This document shows, piece by piece, positions 18,500-27,785 of a DNA stretch of 64,000 bases. The translations under genes and the position numbers were made by a program. A model generated the notes under the pieces. It was not told the origin of the DNA and did no database searches. It saw only the letters and a program-made list of their open reading frames with translations. How positions within the stretch are numbered: position 1 is the stretch's first letter; each line of letters opens with the position of its first letter. The DNA comes from JAHEFT01 sp963700705 (GTDB lineage Bacteria; Pseudomonadota; Gammaproteobacteria; Xanthomonadales; SZUA-36), in NCBI GenBank assembly GCA_963700705.1, contig CAVOYQ010000011.1:154579-218578 (forward strand). Direction: 5' to 3'.

Positions 18500-18693
18500 T
18501 CCCCCTAGGCAACCAATTAAATTCGGGTATAAGATTGACTCATGGATTGTGTAATCCTTCGTGTTCCAAAAAATCGAATGATCAATTCCCCAAGGGACAG
18601 TAATAACGAACTCATCTTTTGCCCCCATAGCACCCATAGCGGAATCACTGCTTATGGATGCTTGGTGTGCAGTTGATAAACATGGAGACCGAC

Positions 18694-19020
18694 ATGCAAA
18701 TTAATATCACGGGACATCACATAGAAGTTACGCCAGCATTAAAAGCATATGTTACTGAAAAACTTGGCAAAATTTCCAGGCACTTCGACCACGTGATTGC
18801 TATTAATGTCATTCTCAGGGTAGAGAAACCACAGCAGCAACAAGCCGAAGCGACGGTTTCAGCGGCTGGCAAATCACTTTTCGCCCAGGACAGCAATTCT
18901 GATATGTACGCGGCGATTGACGGCTTGTCCGACAAGCTGGATAAACAGGTCAGGCGTTACAAGGATCGCGTCCGCGGCAACCACGCCAATGCGGCAAAAC
19001 GGGCTGCAACGGGCGGCTAA
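18694..19020 (+). CDS. hpf: Ribosome hibernation-promoting factor HPF (short form)
   Basis: HPF binds the decoding site of the small subunit and stores ribosomes as 100S dimers in stationary phase. The 108-aa protein MQINITGHHIEVTPALKAYV..., with the FDHVIAINVILRVEK strand and the Gln-rich EKPQQQQAEATV turn, is the short type found downstream of rpoN in gammaproteobacteria. The start at 18694 is set by a GGAG at 18684-18687; an in-frame ATG at 18682 overlaps that site. Confidence 0.94.
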   Translation: MQINITGHHIEVTPALKAYVTEKLGKISRHFDHVIAINVILRVEKPQQQQAEATVSAAGKSLFAQDSNSDMYAAIDGLSDKLDKQVRRYKDRVRGNHANAAKRAATGG

Positions 19021-19052
19021 CTTCCGAATTTCAAAAGGCAAAATCAAAGATC

Positions 19053-19508
19053 ATGTTAATTAGCGACCTGCTGAGTCCGGAAAAAATTCACTGCGATGTT
19101 CACAGCAGCAGCAAAAAGCGGCTGCTGGAAATGATCAGCGAAGAATTGGCCCGCCATAGTGAAACCCTCAGCCAGAGAGAAATTTTCGAGAGCCTGTGCG
19201 CTAGGGAGCGGCTGGGCAGTACCGGCCTGGGCAAAGGCGTCGCCATTCCTCACGGCCGGGTCAAAGGCACCGATCATGTTGAAGTATCCTTCATCCGCCT
19301 GAAGAAGCCATTGGCTTTTGATTCGGTGGACGGCCAGCCGGTCGACCTGCTGTTCGCACTGGCCGTCCCGGAAACCTGCGGAGAAGATCACCTGAAACTG
19401 TTGGCCCAGGTCGCCGAACTTTTCAGTGATGCCGAACTGCTCGAAAAACTGCGTTCGGCGGAAAATTCCGGAAAACTCCTGCAATTGCTCTCGAGTTCCA
19501 GGCATTGA
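19053..19508 (+). CDS. ptsN: PTS nitrogen-regulatory enzyme IIA PtsN
   Basis: PtsN is the terminal phosphoacceptor of the PTS-Ntr relay and regulates potassium and nitrogen functions by protein contact. The 151-aa protein has the EIIA-fructose/mannitol fold, with the phosphorylated histidine in GKGVAIPHGRVKGTDHVEV around residue 68. It starts with MLISDLLSPEKIHCDV. It lies 32 bases after hpf. Phosphate would come from the HPr (21797) and EI (22063) encoded downstream, whose genes here, unlike in E. coli, are all in one cluster. Confidence 0.94.
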   Translation: MLISDLLSPEKIHCDVHSSSKKRLLEMISEELARHSETLSQREIFESLCARERLGSTGLGKGVAIPHGRVKGTDHVEVSFIRLKKPLAFDSVDGQPVDLLFALAVPETCGEDHLKLLAQVAELFSDAELLEKLRSAENSGKLLQLLSSSRH

Positions 19509-19576
19509 CGGATCCGCGCTCCGCGCGTAATTAACCGGAGATTCATTGAAGTGAATCAACAAGGTCTGCGATACTG

Positions 19577-20545
19577 TTGGGCGTGACCCGCTCTATCACA
19601 GCCCGCACCCTTTTCGATCAGCTCAAAGATAGGCTGAAACTGCAGTGGGTTGACATTGAAGGGTCCCCGGACGGCTTTTCCATCTCCGCCGACGATCTGG
19701 GCACTCGTCCGGCCATGGCCGGCTTCCTGAATCTTATCCATCCGAACCGGGTCGAGGTTCTCGGCCTGGAAGAAATTCAATTCCTCGAAGCCCTGGACGA
19801 AACCGAACAAGGTGCAACCGTATCCCGGATCCTGCAGGCCCAACCATTGGCGATCGTCGTCGGAGACGGGCTGGAAATACCCGGACCGTTCCTTTCGCAG
19901 GCTGCCGGCACCCATACCGCATTGATCCGTTCAGGGGCGCCCGCGCACGAACTGGTCGATCACCTTCATTACTATATTTCAATCGCGCTCGCCCGGCGCA
20001 CGACACTCCACGGGGTATTCATGGAGGTCTTCACACTGGGGGTGCTGATCACCGGCGACCCCGGTTGCGGCAAAAGCGAACTGGCCCTCGAACTGCTGAA
20101 CCGCGGTCACCGCCTGATTGCCGATGACGCGCCTGAATTCACCCGCATATCACCTGAGATTATTGACGGGACCTGCCCCGAGGCCTTGCAGGACTGCCTT
20201 GAAGTTCGCGGTCTCGGAATTCTCAATGTCCGTAATATGTTCGGCGACGCCGCGATCAAATTGAACAAGTTTCTCAGGTTGATTATTCACCTGGAAGTTC
20301 CACAGCAGGCAGCCCAGCCAAGAAACGATGACCGGTTGCGCGGCAATACGAGCTCAACCAACGTTCTGGAAATGAAAATCCCGACCATCACACTCCCGGT
20401 CATGGCCGGCAGAAACCTGGCGATCATGACCGAGGCCGCCGTCCGGGACTACATGCTCAAGATGAAAGGTTACGATGCCGCCAGTGCTTTTATCGAGCGG
20501 CATGACCGGATCATTCGCCGGCAAAACAGGAACATGTTGGACTGA
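19577..20545 (+). CDS. hprK: HPr kinase/phosphorylase HprK
   Basis: HprK phosphorylates and dephosphorylates a serine of HPr in response to metabolites. The 322-aa protein has the P-loop GDPGCGKSELALELL around residue 160, HRLIADDAPEF after it and the family signature LEVRGLGILNVRNMFG around residue 215. The start is uncertain: a TTG at 19577 or GTG at 19583; a GTG at 19551 has a better ribosome site but is out of frame. The target serine region (GKSIMG) is present in the HPr encoded nearby. Such hprK genes are common in alpha-, beta- and xanthomonad-type proteobacteria and absent from enterobacteria. Confidence 0.94.
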   Translation: MGVTRSITARTLFDQLKDRLKLQWVDIEGSPDGFSISADDLGTRPAMAGFLNLIHPNRVEVLGLEEIQFLEALDETEQGATVSRILQAQPLAIVVGDGLEIPGPFLSQAAGTHTALIRSGAPAHELVDHLHYYISIALARRTTLHGVFMEVFTLGVLITGDPGCGKSELALELLNRGHRLIADDAPEFTRISPEIIDGTCPEALQDCLEVRGLGILNVRNMFGDAAIKLNKFLRLIIHLEVPQQAAQPRNDDRLRGNTSSTNVLEMKIPTITLPVMAGRNLAIMTEAAVRDYMLKMKGYDAASAFIERHDRIIRRQNRNMLD

Positions 20546-20547
20546 TA

Positions 20548-21417
20548 ATGCCGGACGCGAATCAATCGCTGGTCCTGGTCACCGGCCTGTCCGGCGGAGG
20601 CAAATCAACCGCCCTCCGAGCGCTTGAAGACCTCGGGTGCTACTGCGTGGACAACCTTCCGGCGGCCCTTCTTCCGGAATTTGCCAAGCAAATCAAGGTC
20701 AACCCCGCTCGCTACTCGCGGGTGGCGCTGGGTGTGGACGCCCGTTCACCCGAACGTGACCTGCAGGAAATTCCGACCTGGCTGGACGATCTGTCAGCCG
20801 CCGGGATGAATTGCCAACTGATATTCCTGACCGCCGACGCCAACGCGATCATCAAGCGGTTCAGCGAAACACGGCGGCGCCATCCCCTGACCAGCGAACA
20901 GACATCCCTGCCACAAGCCATTGAACGGGAACAGGGTCTGCTTGGCAGTCTGCGCAAGAAAGCCGACTGGGTCATTGACACGTCTGACATCAATATTCAC
21001 CAGTTGAGGCGCCAGGTCTGGAAATGCGTCGGCACCGAAAACGAAACCACCACGATCGTATTGGAATCTTTTGCATTCAAACGAGGGGTTCCGCAGGACG
21101 TTGATTTCATTTTTGATGCGCGGATACTGCCCAATCCACACTGGGTGGAGGGCCTTCGTGAACTCAGCGGCGTGGATCTTCCGGTCAGAAAATGGCTGGA
21201 ACAGGACGCCGCCGTAGCAGGCATGCTGGCGGATATACTTCGATTTCTGCAGACCTGGTTACCCGAATTCCAGCGCAGCCAGAGAAGTTATGTCACGGTA
21301 GGTATCGGCTGCACCGGAGGGCGGCACCGGTCGGTTTACCTGGTCGACCAACTCGCTTCGGGTCTGGCCAGCGACTTTCATCATATCCTCATCCACCACA
21401 GGGAACTTCAGGCTTGA
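20548..21417 (+). CDS. rapZ: RNase adapter protein RapZ
   Basis: RapZ binds GlcN6P and, in enterobacteria, guides RNase E to the sRNA GlmZ. The 289-aa protein has an N-terminal P-loop kinase-like domain (LVTGLSGGGKSTALRALED, CYCVDNLP) and the C-terminal RNA/metabolite-binding domain with VTVGIGCTGGRHRSVYLVDQL. It lies two bases after hprK. No GlmZ-like sRNA was identified in the window. Its stop overlaps the next gene's TTG start (TTGA). Confidence 0.94.
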   Translation: MPDANQSLVLVTGLSGGGKSTALRALEDLGCYCVDNLPAALLPEFAKQIKVNPARYSRVALGVDARSPERDLQEIPTWLDDLSAAGMNCQLIFLTADANAIIKRFSETRRRHPLTSEQTSLPQAIEREQGLLGSLRKKADWVIDTSDINIHQLRRQVWKCVGTENETTTIVLESFAFKRGVPQDVDFIFDARILPNPHWVEGLRELSGVDLPVRKWLEQDAAVAGMLADILRFLQTWLPEFQRSQRSYVTVGIGCTGGRHRSVYLVDQLASGLASDFHHILIHHRELQA

Positions 21418-21800
21418 GCATAGGCATAGTAATCATCACGCATGGCGGAACCGCACGGTCACTGGTTGAAGAAGCCGGTTTTGTACTTGGGCAGGAATTG
21501 GTGAATGTTTTTCCCATGGAGTTCCGGCATTCAAAAAACCCGACCGGGGCGGCGCACATCCGGGCGCTGGTCAATCAGGCGGACTCCGGTGAAGGCGTAT
21601 TGGTTCTGACTGATCTGATAGGCGCCAGCCCGGCAAACCTGGTCGCGAAGGCCCTGGAGAACAGCCATGCGGTCATGGTGACCGGGGTCAATCTTGCGAT
21701 GTTGATCCGGGTGTGCAATTACCGGGACCAATCACTCGAAATGGTGGTCCAGAAAGCCGTTGAAGGAGGACAACGTGCCGTGAAAATTTTCCAGAAATGA
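21414..21800 (+). CDS. PTS EIIA component, mannose family
   Basis: The 128-aa product, starting at the TTG at 21414, is an EIIA-Man type phosphocarrier: IGIVIITHGGTARSLVEEAG contains the active histidine around residue 10, and VLVLTDLIGASPANLVAKAL follows as expected. No EIIB, EIIC or EIID accompanies it, so it probably acts as a regulatory phosphoacceptor and not in sugar uptake. A longer in-frame extension upstream overlaps rapZ and is not needed. It overlaps ptsH by four bases. Confidence 0.9.
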   Translation: MSIGIVIITHGGTARSLVEEAGFVLGQELVNVFPMEFRHSKNPTGAAHIRALVNQADSGEGVLVLTDLIGASPANLVAKALENSHAVMVTGVNLAMLIRVCNYRDQSLEMVVQKAVEGGQRAVKIFQK

Positions 21801-22066
21801 TTGCGAGAAACGTGAACATCATTAACCGGCTTGGCCTGCATGCCCGCGCAGCAACCCGCCTGGTCAACTGTGCGTCGGAATTCAAGGCCGAGGTCCTGGT
21901 AAAAAAAGGCCCGCGGTCCGTCAACGGAAAGTCCATCATGGGCGTACTGACGCTGGCGGCGGCGATCGGAACAGAACTCACCATAGAGGCCGACGGAGAG
22001 GATGAGGATCTGGCCATGGCCGCTGTGATCCAGTTGATCAATAACCGGTTCGGAGAGGACGAATGA
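21797..22066 (+). CDS. ptsH: Phosphocarrier HPr (NPr-like)
   Basis: HPr takes phosphate from EI and passes it to EIIA proteins. The 89-aa protein has the His15 site in NRLGLHARAATRLV and the regulatory serine in VNGKSIMGVLTLAAA, the site phosphorylated by HprK. Overlaps of four bases on both sides (ATGA) couple it to the EIIA gene and ptsI. Confidence 0.95.
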   Translation: MIARNVNIINRLGLHARAATRLVNCASEFKAEVLVKKGPRSVNGKSIMGVLTLAAAIGTELTIEADGEDEDLAMAAVIQLINNRFGEDE

Positions 22067-23814
22067 GCATTACCCTGGAAGGACAAGCCGTAGCGCCCGG
22101 AATCGCGATTGGCCGTGTCCACCTGGCGGAATCAAACGAACTCGAAATCGGCGAGTATCGCATCAGCCAGGATGATGTCGGGAACGAAATCCATCGTTTT
22201 CACAATGCGTTGACTGCCGCCAGGCAACAACTGCTGGAAATGTCCGACCGGATCGACCCCGCGGTTGCCGGATCAGCGGTCGAAATGATCCAGTCACACG
22301 TGCTGATGCTGGCCGATTCCAAGATCACGCAAAGCACCGAAGATCACATCAGGGAGGAGCTCTGCAATGCGGAATGGGCGCTGCAGACGCAACTGGAACA
22401 GATTCTTTCTGAATTCCGCAGCATAGAGAACGAATACATTCGCACCCGTGGCGAGGACGTTACGCAGGTCGTCCGCCTTGTCCAGAGCAAGCTCAGGGAG
22501 GAGGCGGCCAGCATCCCGTTTGAAAACATGCCGGACCGCCTGGCCGATACCCTGGTGGTTGCCGCTGAGCTGACGCCCGGCGAATTGGCCATACTGCACC
22601 AGCGCGGGGTGGCCGGAATCGTAACAGAGCATGGCGGTCCGAACAGCCATACCGCCATCCTGGCAAGCAGCCTGGGCATTCCGGCGGTCATGGGCGTTCA
22701 CGGAGCCCGCAGCTTGCTGAAAGAGGACACGGTGCTGATCCTTGACGGGGGCCTGGGCACAATTTTTGCCGATCCCGACCAGGCGACACTCGACCACTAC
22801 CAGGATGTCAGGAAAGAGGCCGAGCGTTTCAAACAGTCGCTGGTGTCATTGCGCAAACGTCGCGCCGTGAGTATCGATGGCGTCAAGGTCAGCCTCCAGG
22901 CCAACGCGGAACGGCCGCTCGAGATACAGCAATCGCTTGACGTCGGCGCCGACGGAATCGGGCTTTACCGCACCGAGTTTCTTTTCCTGAGGGGCTCGCC
23001 ACCCGATGAAGAAGAACAGTTCGCTGAATACTGTTCAGCGCTCGAATTACTGGATGGAGCCTTCCTGACCATTCGAACGCTCGACCTCGGTGCGGACAAA
23101 TCCACGGACTCCCTGGATTTCTCCCAACTGAGCCGGGCAGCCAACCCGGCCATGGGCCTGCGCGCCGTGCGCCTGTGTCTGCGCGACACGGCATTGTTCA
23201 AGACCCAGATGAGGGCTATTTTGCGCGCCAGCGCAAACGGAAAAATCCGTTGCCTGATTCCGATGATCACCAGTATCCAGGAAGTCCGTTCCGTACGGTC
23301 ATTGCTCGAGGAAGCGAAGCATGAACTGGATCAACGGGGTCAGCCGTACGATGCCGACATGCCGCTGGGAGGCATGATCGAAGTCCCGGCGGCTGCACTG
23401 GCCATCGATGACCTCGCACAGGAACTGGATTTCATTTCGGTGGGCACGAACGACCTGATGCAATATGCCCTGGCGGCCGATCGCGGCGACGAACAGGTCG
23501 CCCATCTCTATGATTTGCAGCACCCGGGCGTTGTACGTTTACTCAGATACATTCTGAGGGAAGCGGATCGGCTCGAGCTCCCGGCAACGGTCTGCGGCGA
23601 GGCGGCTGGCGACCCGCGCTATACCCGCATGTGGCTGGCCCTTGGCCTGTGTCAATTCAGTATGCACCCTGCCCGTCTGCTCGAAGTCAAGCGAATCGTG
23701 AGGGAAACGGATATTGGCGCCGCGCGTGAAGTCATGCAGCGCTGGCTCAAGGACCCTACCGTGCCCCGCACTTCGTCATTGATGGAACTGCTGGACCAGT
23801 CACAGCTGCCGTAG
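22063..23814 (+). CDS. ptsI: PTS enzyme I
   Basis: Enzyme I autophosphorylates with PEP and phosphorylates HPr. The 583-aa protein has an N-terminal HPr-binding/phosphohistidine domain (GIVTEHGGPNSHTAILASSLG, active His near residue 195) and a PEP-binding TIM barrel with GIGLYRTEFLFLRG, ISVGTNDLMQYALAADR and VCGEAAGDPRYT. It lacks the N-terminal GAF domain of EI-Ntr (PtsP), so it is a general EI. Its TAG stop lies within a palindrome (23811-23836). Confidence 0.95.
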   Translation: MSITLEGQAVAPGIAIGRVHLAESNELEIGEYRISQDDVGNEIHRFHNALTAARQQLLEMSDRIDPAVAGSAVEMIQSHVLMLADSKITQSTEDHIREELCNAEWALQTQLEQILSEFRSIENEYIRTRGEDVTQVVRLVQSKLREEAASIPFENMPDRLADTLVVAAELTPGELAILHQRGVAGIVTEHGGPNSHTAILASSLGIPAVMGVHGARSLLKEDTVLILDGGLGTIFADPDQATLDHYQDVRKEAERFKQSLVSLRKRRAVSIDGVKVSLQANAERPLEIQQSLDVGADGIGLYRTEFLFLRGSPPDEEEQFAEYCSALELLDGAFLTIRTLDLGADKSTDSLDFSQLSRAANPAMGLRAVRLCLRDTALFKTQMRAILRASANGKIRCLIPMITSIQEVRSVRSLLEEAKHELDQRGQPYDADMPLGGMIEVPAAALAIDDLAQELDFISVGTNDLMQYALAADRGDEQVAHLYDLQHPGVVRLLRYILREADRLELPATVCGEAAGDPRYTRMWLALGLCQFSMHPARLLEVKRIVRETDIGAAREVMQRWLKDPTVPRTSSLMELLDQSQLP

Positions 23815-23836
23815 GAGCGAATCAATTCGCTCCTAC
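23811..23836. terminator. Perfect 12-bp-arm palindrome spanning the ptsI stop
   Basis: GTAGGAGCGAAT (23811-23822) and ATTCGCTCCTAC (23825-23836) form a perfect stem with a 2-base loop; the ptsI TAG is bases 23812-23814 of it. The sequence resembles the GTAGGAGCGAATT-type REP of pseudomonads. No T-run follows, so an mRNA-stabilising or REP role is as likely as termination. Confidence 0.6.
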
Positions 23837-23937
23837 GATCCTGGCGAAACGCCCTAAATCACAACCCGGTTCTTCCGTTTCCCTTATAATGCCAGCGGTT
23901 CCAGCGAACCGAGTCTTGAATTCCGGGGAAGCTCGTC

Positions 23938-25302
23938 ATGGCCGAACAAGTACACGAAGAGAAAACAGCGCGCCACCTTGACCGGCTGTCGGAAGCGCTC
24001 GATTCGGGCACCCAGTACCAGGTCAGGCACCTGCTGAAGAACCTCTCGGCCGCGGAAATCGGCGACCTTCTCGAATCGTTGCCCTTGACGAAACGCCTGG
24101 CGGTTTGGGAAATGACCGATCCGGCTCTCGATGGCGATGTGCTGGTCGAAGTCAATGACGAAGTCCGCGCCAGCCTGATCCGCGGTACTTCGGCCGAAGA
24201 CCTGGTTGCCGCCGTGGACGACCTGGACCTGGATGACCTTGCGGACATCCTGGACGACCTGCCGGACGCCGTGACCCGGGAAGTGCTGCGAAGCCTGGAC
24301 CGGCAGGACCGCGAGCGGCTGGCCCAAGTACTGTCCTACCCCGAGGACTCGGCCGGCGGCCTGATGGACCCGGATGTTTTGTCCATCCGGCCCGACGTAA
24401 CTCTGGACGTTGTGCTGCGCTACCTGCGGGTTCGGGGTGAGCTACCGGAAGTTTTTGACCTGTTGTTTGTCATCGACCGGCAGGGACGGTACCTGGGCAG
24501 CCTGAAACTTGCGGACCTGCTGACCAGGGATTTGCGGTCCACGGTCGGGGAATTGATGGATACCTCGGCGATCACGATTCCAGTGGACATGCCTGAAAAC
24601 CAGGTGGCGATCGAGTTCGAACACCATGACCTGGTCACCGCACCGGTGATTGATTCTGAAAAGCGCCTGCTGGGCTGGATCTCCATCGACGACGTGGTCG
24701 ACGTGATCAGGGAACAGGCCGAGCATTCCGTCTTATCCAGGGCCGGCCTCGACGAAGAAGACGACATGTTCGCTCCGATCGTGCAATCGGCACGCAGGCG
24801 CTGGGTATGGCTGGGCGTCAACCTGATCACCGCTTTCATGGCGGCCGGCGTGCTTTTTCTGTTCGAGCCGACGTTGGACCAGTTGGTAGCGACAGCCGTA
24901 CTGTTCCCGATCGTCATGAGCATGGGCGGGATAGCCGGTACGCAGACCCTGACCCTGATGGTGCGCGGAATGGCAACCGGCCAGGTCAGCGCAAGCAATA
25001 TACCGGCGCTTCTGCGCAAGGAACTGGCCGTCGGCTTGCTGAACGGGGTTGTATTTTCCGTCCTGATCGCACTGATCACGATACTCTGGTACGGCGACGT
25101 CGGCCTGGGCCTGGTCCTGGCCGTTGCCATATTGGTAAACCTGTTCGCCGGTGCGCTCGCCGGTGCGCTGGTGCCGGTAATGCTCAGGCGCATGTCCATT
25201 GACCCCGCGCTTGCCGGGGGCGTGGTGCTGACAACCGTCACTGATGTTATCGGCATCATGGCGTTCATCGGGCTGGCCACGTTCCTGTTGCTGGGCCGCT
25301 GA
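23938..25302 (+). CDS. mgtE: Magnesium transporter MgtE
   Basis: MgtE is a homodimeric Mg2+ channel gated by its cytosolic domains. The 454-aa protein has an N-terminal superhelical domain of acidic helices (VAAVDDLDLDDLADILDDLP), two CBS domains (YPEDSAGGLMDPDVLSIRP onward) and five C-terminal membrane helices including MSMGGIAGTQTLTLMVRG and the pore-lining segment near DPALAGGVVLTTVTDVIG. Length fits the family. The association with the PTS cluster is also seen in xanthomonads. Confidence 0.94.
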   Translation: MAEQVHEEKTARHLDRLSEALDSGTQYQVRHLLKNLSAAEIGDLLESLPLTKRLAVWEMTDPALDGDVLVEVNDEVRASLIRGTSAEDLVAAVDDLDLDDLADILDDLPDAVTREVLRSLDRQDRERLAQVLSYPEDSAGGLMDPDVLSIRPDVTLDVVLRYLRVRGELPEVFDLLFVIDRQGRYLGSLKLADLLTRDLRSTVGELMDTSAITIPVDMPENQVAIEFEHHDLVTAPVIDSEKRLLGWISIDDVVDVIREQAEHSVLSRAGLDEEDDMFAPIVQSARRRWVWLGVNLITAFMAAGVLFLFEPTLDQLVATAVLFPIVMSMGGIAGTQTLTLMVRGMATGQVSASNIPALLRKELAVGLLNGVVFSVLIALITILWYGDVGLGLVLAVAILVNLFAGALAGALVPVMLRRMSIDPALAGGVVLTTVTDVIGIMAFIGLATFLLLGR

Positions 25303-25319
25303 GCCCGGTCACTGACCCC

Positions 25320-27758
25320 ATGAAAATTCTGCTGATCACACAGGAACCCCCACTGCTGACTGACGAGGTCGTCAGCGGAAACGCCGTACGCACGGAGCAG
25401 GTTCGCACCGCGCTGGAAGCGGCCGGGCACCGGGTGGTGCAGGTATGGCTGGCTACCGGAAGGCCGGGCAGCCTGGAAAAATCCGGTTCCACCTTCAGCA
25501 ACCAGGACGAACTGCAGGGCATCCTGATGAAGGAGGACCCGGGGGCCGTGATCGTCGCTTTCTGGGAGTTACTCCGCTTGCTCCCCCACGATCTGTCGGT
25601 TCCGGTCGTCCTCGACTACGTGGCTCCGCGGACCCTGGAAGAACTGTTCGAGTCTCCGGAAACGGTGAAAGCCGGCCTGCGGCGGCTGAAAAACAACCTG
25701 CAAAAGTGTGACCTTGTCCTGGTCGGCAACCGCCTGCAACGACACCTGCTGATCCTTATACTGATCGAATCGGGATTCGATTTGCGCGGCCCCGATCCCA
25801 TCCGGGAGGTTCCTCTCGGCGCCGAAGTTGCCGGCTCGCCGCTTTCGGATCCGGAAAAGGACGGCTGGCTACTGGTGAGTGGCGGCGTAAACTGGCCCTG
25901 GAGAAACGCTGGTGGCTACCAGGCTGAACTCGAGGCCTGTGCCGGAAAATACAACTCCCGGGTCAGGCTGGTCCATTTCGGAGGCGGTTACCGCTGGCAC
26001 GGTCCGCGTAACAGAACTGCCACCTCCCGGGGCACGGAGGAATCGCCGGTTCAGTTCCAGGCGCTGAAACCCTACCGGCAATTCAGTGAATTTCTGTCCC
26101 GGAATGCCCATATCGGGGTTGAACTCGCTGAATGGAATATCGAGCGGGAATACAGCCAGTCCTTTCGCTCGCTCGAGTTCCTGCGCCATGGACTGCCGCT
26201 GCTGTGTAACCGGTTTCTTCCAGTCTCCCGGCTGGTTGAGCAATATGACGCGGGCTGGATCATCGATGACCCCGCCGCGTTGGAGCCGGTACTTTCCCGG
26301 ATAATCGCCCGGCCGGAGGAATGGAAAGAAAAATCGGCCAACGCAAAGAGGCTGGTCAGCGAGGCGTTGCAGCCCATACGTTCCGTTGCACCCTTGATCG
26401 AGTGGCTGGAAAACCCGGTAAAAGCCTTGAGACTGGCGCCGGCGGCATTCAGCCGGGATGTGACGCCCGTGCTCGGTGTCCCCCCGCTGCTGGAAAGGCT
26501 CAAGCGTCAATTCAGCCTGGTTCGTACGGTTCTGCTCAATCGCCTGTTCGGCCAGGACCACGGCTCCGGCGTGCTCATGGTGACCCGGGGAGACCTGTTC
26601 CCGCCGGACCACGGAGCGGCGGTTCGCACCGTGGAAAGCGCACGTGCACTGGCGAGAAGCGGAACCCGGGTCGGCATCGTGACCGAAGACCGGAGGCACT
26701 GGATTGAAGTAACACCCGGTGGCGAGAGCCGGAGGAAATATCCGTTCTGGTTACGACTTCTCAGTCTCCCCGGACCGTTGACCAAACTGTTGCATTTCTC
26801 CAAGAACCTGCCCTACAGCAACAGCTTTCTGTACCTGCCGCTGACCGATGGCTCTTTCTTCTGGAGAACACTTGCCGCCGGCCGGGCCCTGCACGCCGGC
26901 ATTCTGCAGGCTGAATTTCCGGCCTATGCCCTGCCCTGCATCCGCGCACGGGATACGCTGGACTGTAAAGTCGTGCTGGTGGAGCACAATGTCGAGTACG
27001 ACCGCATAGAGGCCCAGGTCGAGGAGCTTTCGGCCGCTCAGTACCGGAACCTTCGCGATATAGAAATCGATTTGTGCAACCGCTCGGACGCCGTCGTATG
27101 CGTTTCCGACAACGACCGCCAGAAACTGGCCGAGGACGGCGTGGATCCGGACCTGCTTCACACCGTGGCGCATGGTGTAAACCTGGCGCAATTTGATACG
27201 CCGGACGTGGTGGATGCGCGCGGCAGGTTCGGGATACCGGACCCGTGTCCCCTGTTGGTCTATCACGGCACTTTTTCTTATCCACCCAACCAGGAAGCCT
27301 TGCGGATTTTCGCCGAGATCCTGCTGCCGGGCCTGGAAGCCAGGGGTGTGCAATGTCACCTGCTGGCGGTAGGTAAATTTCCACCGGCCGTCAGTCCGCA
27401 CCCGAGGATTCACCTGGCCGGCAGCGTCGAACAGGTCGGGCCCTGGCTCCGGGCGGCTGATTTGTCCGTCGTGCCCCTGGTGGACGGTGGCGGAACGCGA
27501 ATGAAGATCATCGATTGCTTTGCCGCACGCCTGCCGGTCATCAGCACCCGGAAAGGCATCGAGGGCATACCCGTCGTTCCCGGAAAACATGCGCTGGTGC
27601 TGGACGACTGGGACGCCGTGATCACGGCCATTATCGAATTGCTGGAAAATCCGCAGAAAGCAGAGGAACTGGCTCTTGAAGGGCGCCACCTGGCGGAAAG
27701 CATGGACTGGAATATTGCGGCCGGAAAGTACCGGACGATTTACGCTTCCCTGCGCTGA
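25320..27758 (+). CDS. Two-domain (tandem GT-B) glycosyltransferase
   Basis: The 812-aa protein looks like two GT4-type glycosyltransferases joined. Residues 1-390 begin MKILLITQEPPLLTDEVVSG and hold a diverged GT-B unit (VVLDYVAPRTLEELF; later FRSLEFLRHGLPLLCNRFLP). Residues 415-812 begin VLMVTRGDLFPPDHGAAVRT and are a better conserved GT4, with VLVEHNVEYDRIEAQVEEL, VCVSDNDRQKL, LLVYHGTFSYPPNQEAL and the donor-binding VPLVDGGGTRMKIIDCFA. No membrane helices, so it is cytoplasmic or peripheral. The substrate is unknown; a role in surface glycan or pilin glycan assembly is inference. It is 17 bases after mgtE and convergent with tsaB. Confidence 0.86.
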   Translation: MKILLITQEPPLLTDEVVSGNAVRTEQVRTALEAAGHRVVQVWLATGRPGSLEKSGSTFSNQDELQGILMKEDPGAVIVAFWELLRLLPHDLSVPVVLDYVAPRTLEELFESPETVKAGLRRLKNNLQKCDLVLVGNRLQRHLLILILIESGFDLRGPDPIREVPLGAEVAGSPLSDPEKDGWLLVSGGVNWPWRNAGGYQAELEACAGKYNSRVRLVHFGGGYRWHGPRNRTATSRGTEESPVQFQALKPYRQFSEFLSRNAHIGVELAEWNIEREYSQSFRSLEFLRHGLPLLCNRFLPVSRLVEQYDAGWIIDDPAALEPVLSRIIARPEEWKEKSANAKRLVSEALQPIRSVAPLIEWLENPVKALRLAPAAFSRDVTPVLGVPPLLERLKRQFSLVRTVLLNRLFGQDHGSGVLMVTRGDLFPPDHGAAVRTVESARALARSGTRVGIVTEDRRHWIEVTPGGESRRKYPFWLRLLSLPGPLTKLLHFSKNLPYSNSFLYLPLTDGSFFWRTLAAGRALHAGILQAEFPAYALPCIRARDTLDCKVVLVEHNVEYDRIEAQVEELSAAQYRNLRDIEIDLCNRSDAVVCVSDNDRQKLAEDGVDPDLLHTVAHGVNLAQFDTPDVVDARGRFGIPDPCPLLVYHGTFSYPPNQEALRIFAEILLPGLEARGVQCHLLAVGKFPPAVSPHPRIHLAGSVEQVGPWLRAADLSVVPLVDGGGTRMKIIDCFAARLPVISTRKGIEGIPVVPGKHALVLDDWDAVITAIIELLENPQKAEELALEGRHLAESMDWNIAAGKYRTIYASLR

Positions 27759-27785
27759 ACGGACCACGGGTACGCCCCACGATAG

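Noticed and set aside
21192..21413. A 74-residue N-terminal extension of the EIIA-Man protein
   Set aside because: It lies entirely inside rapZ in another frame; the TTG at 21414 gives the family's normal N-terminus.
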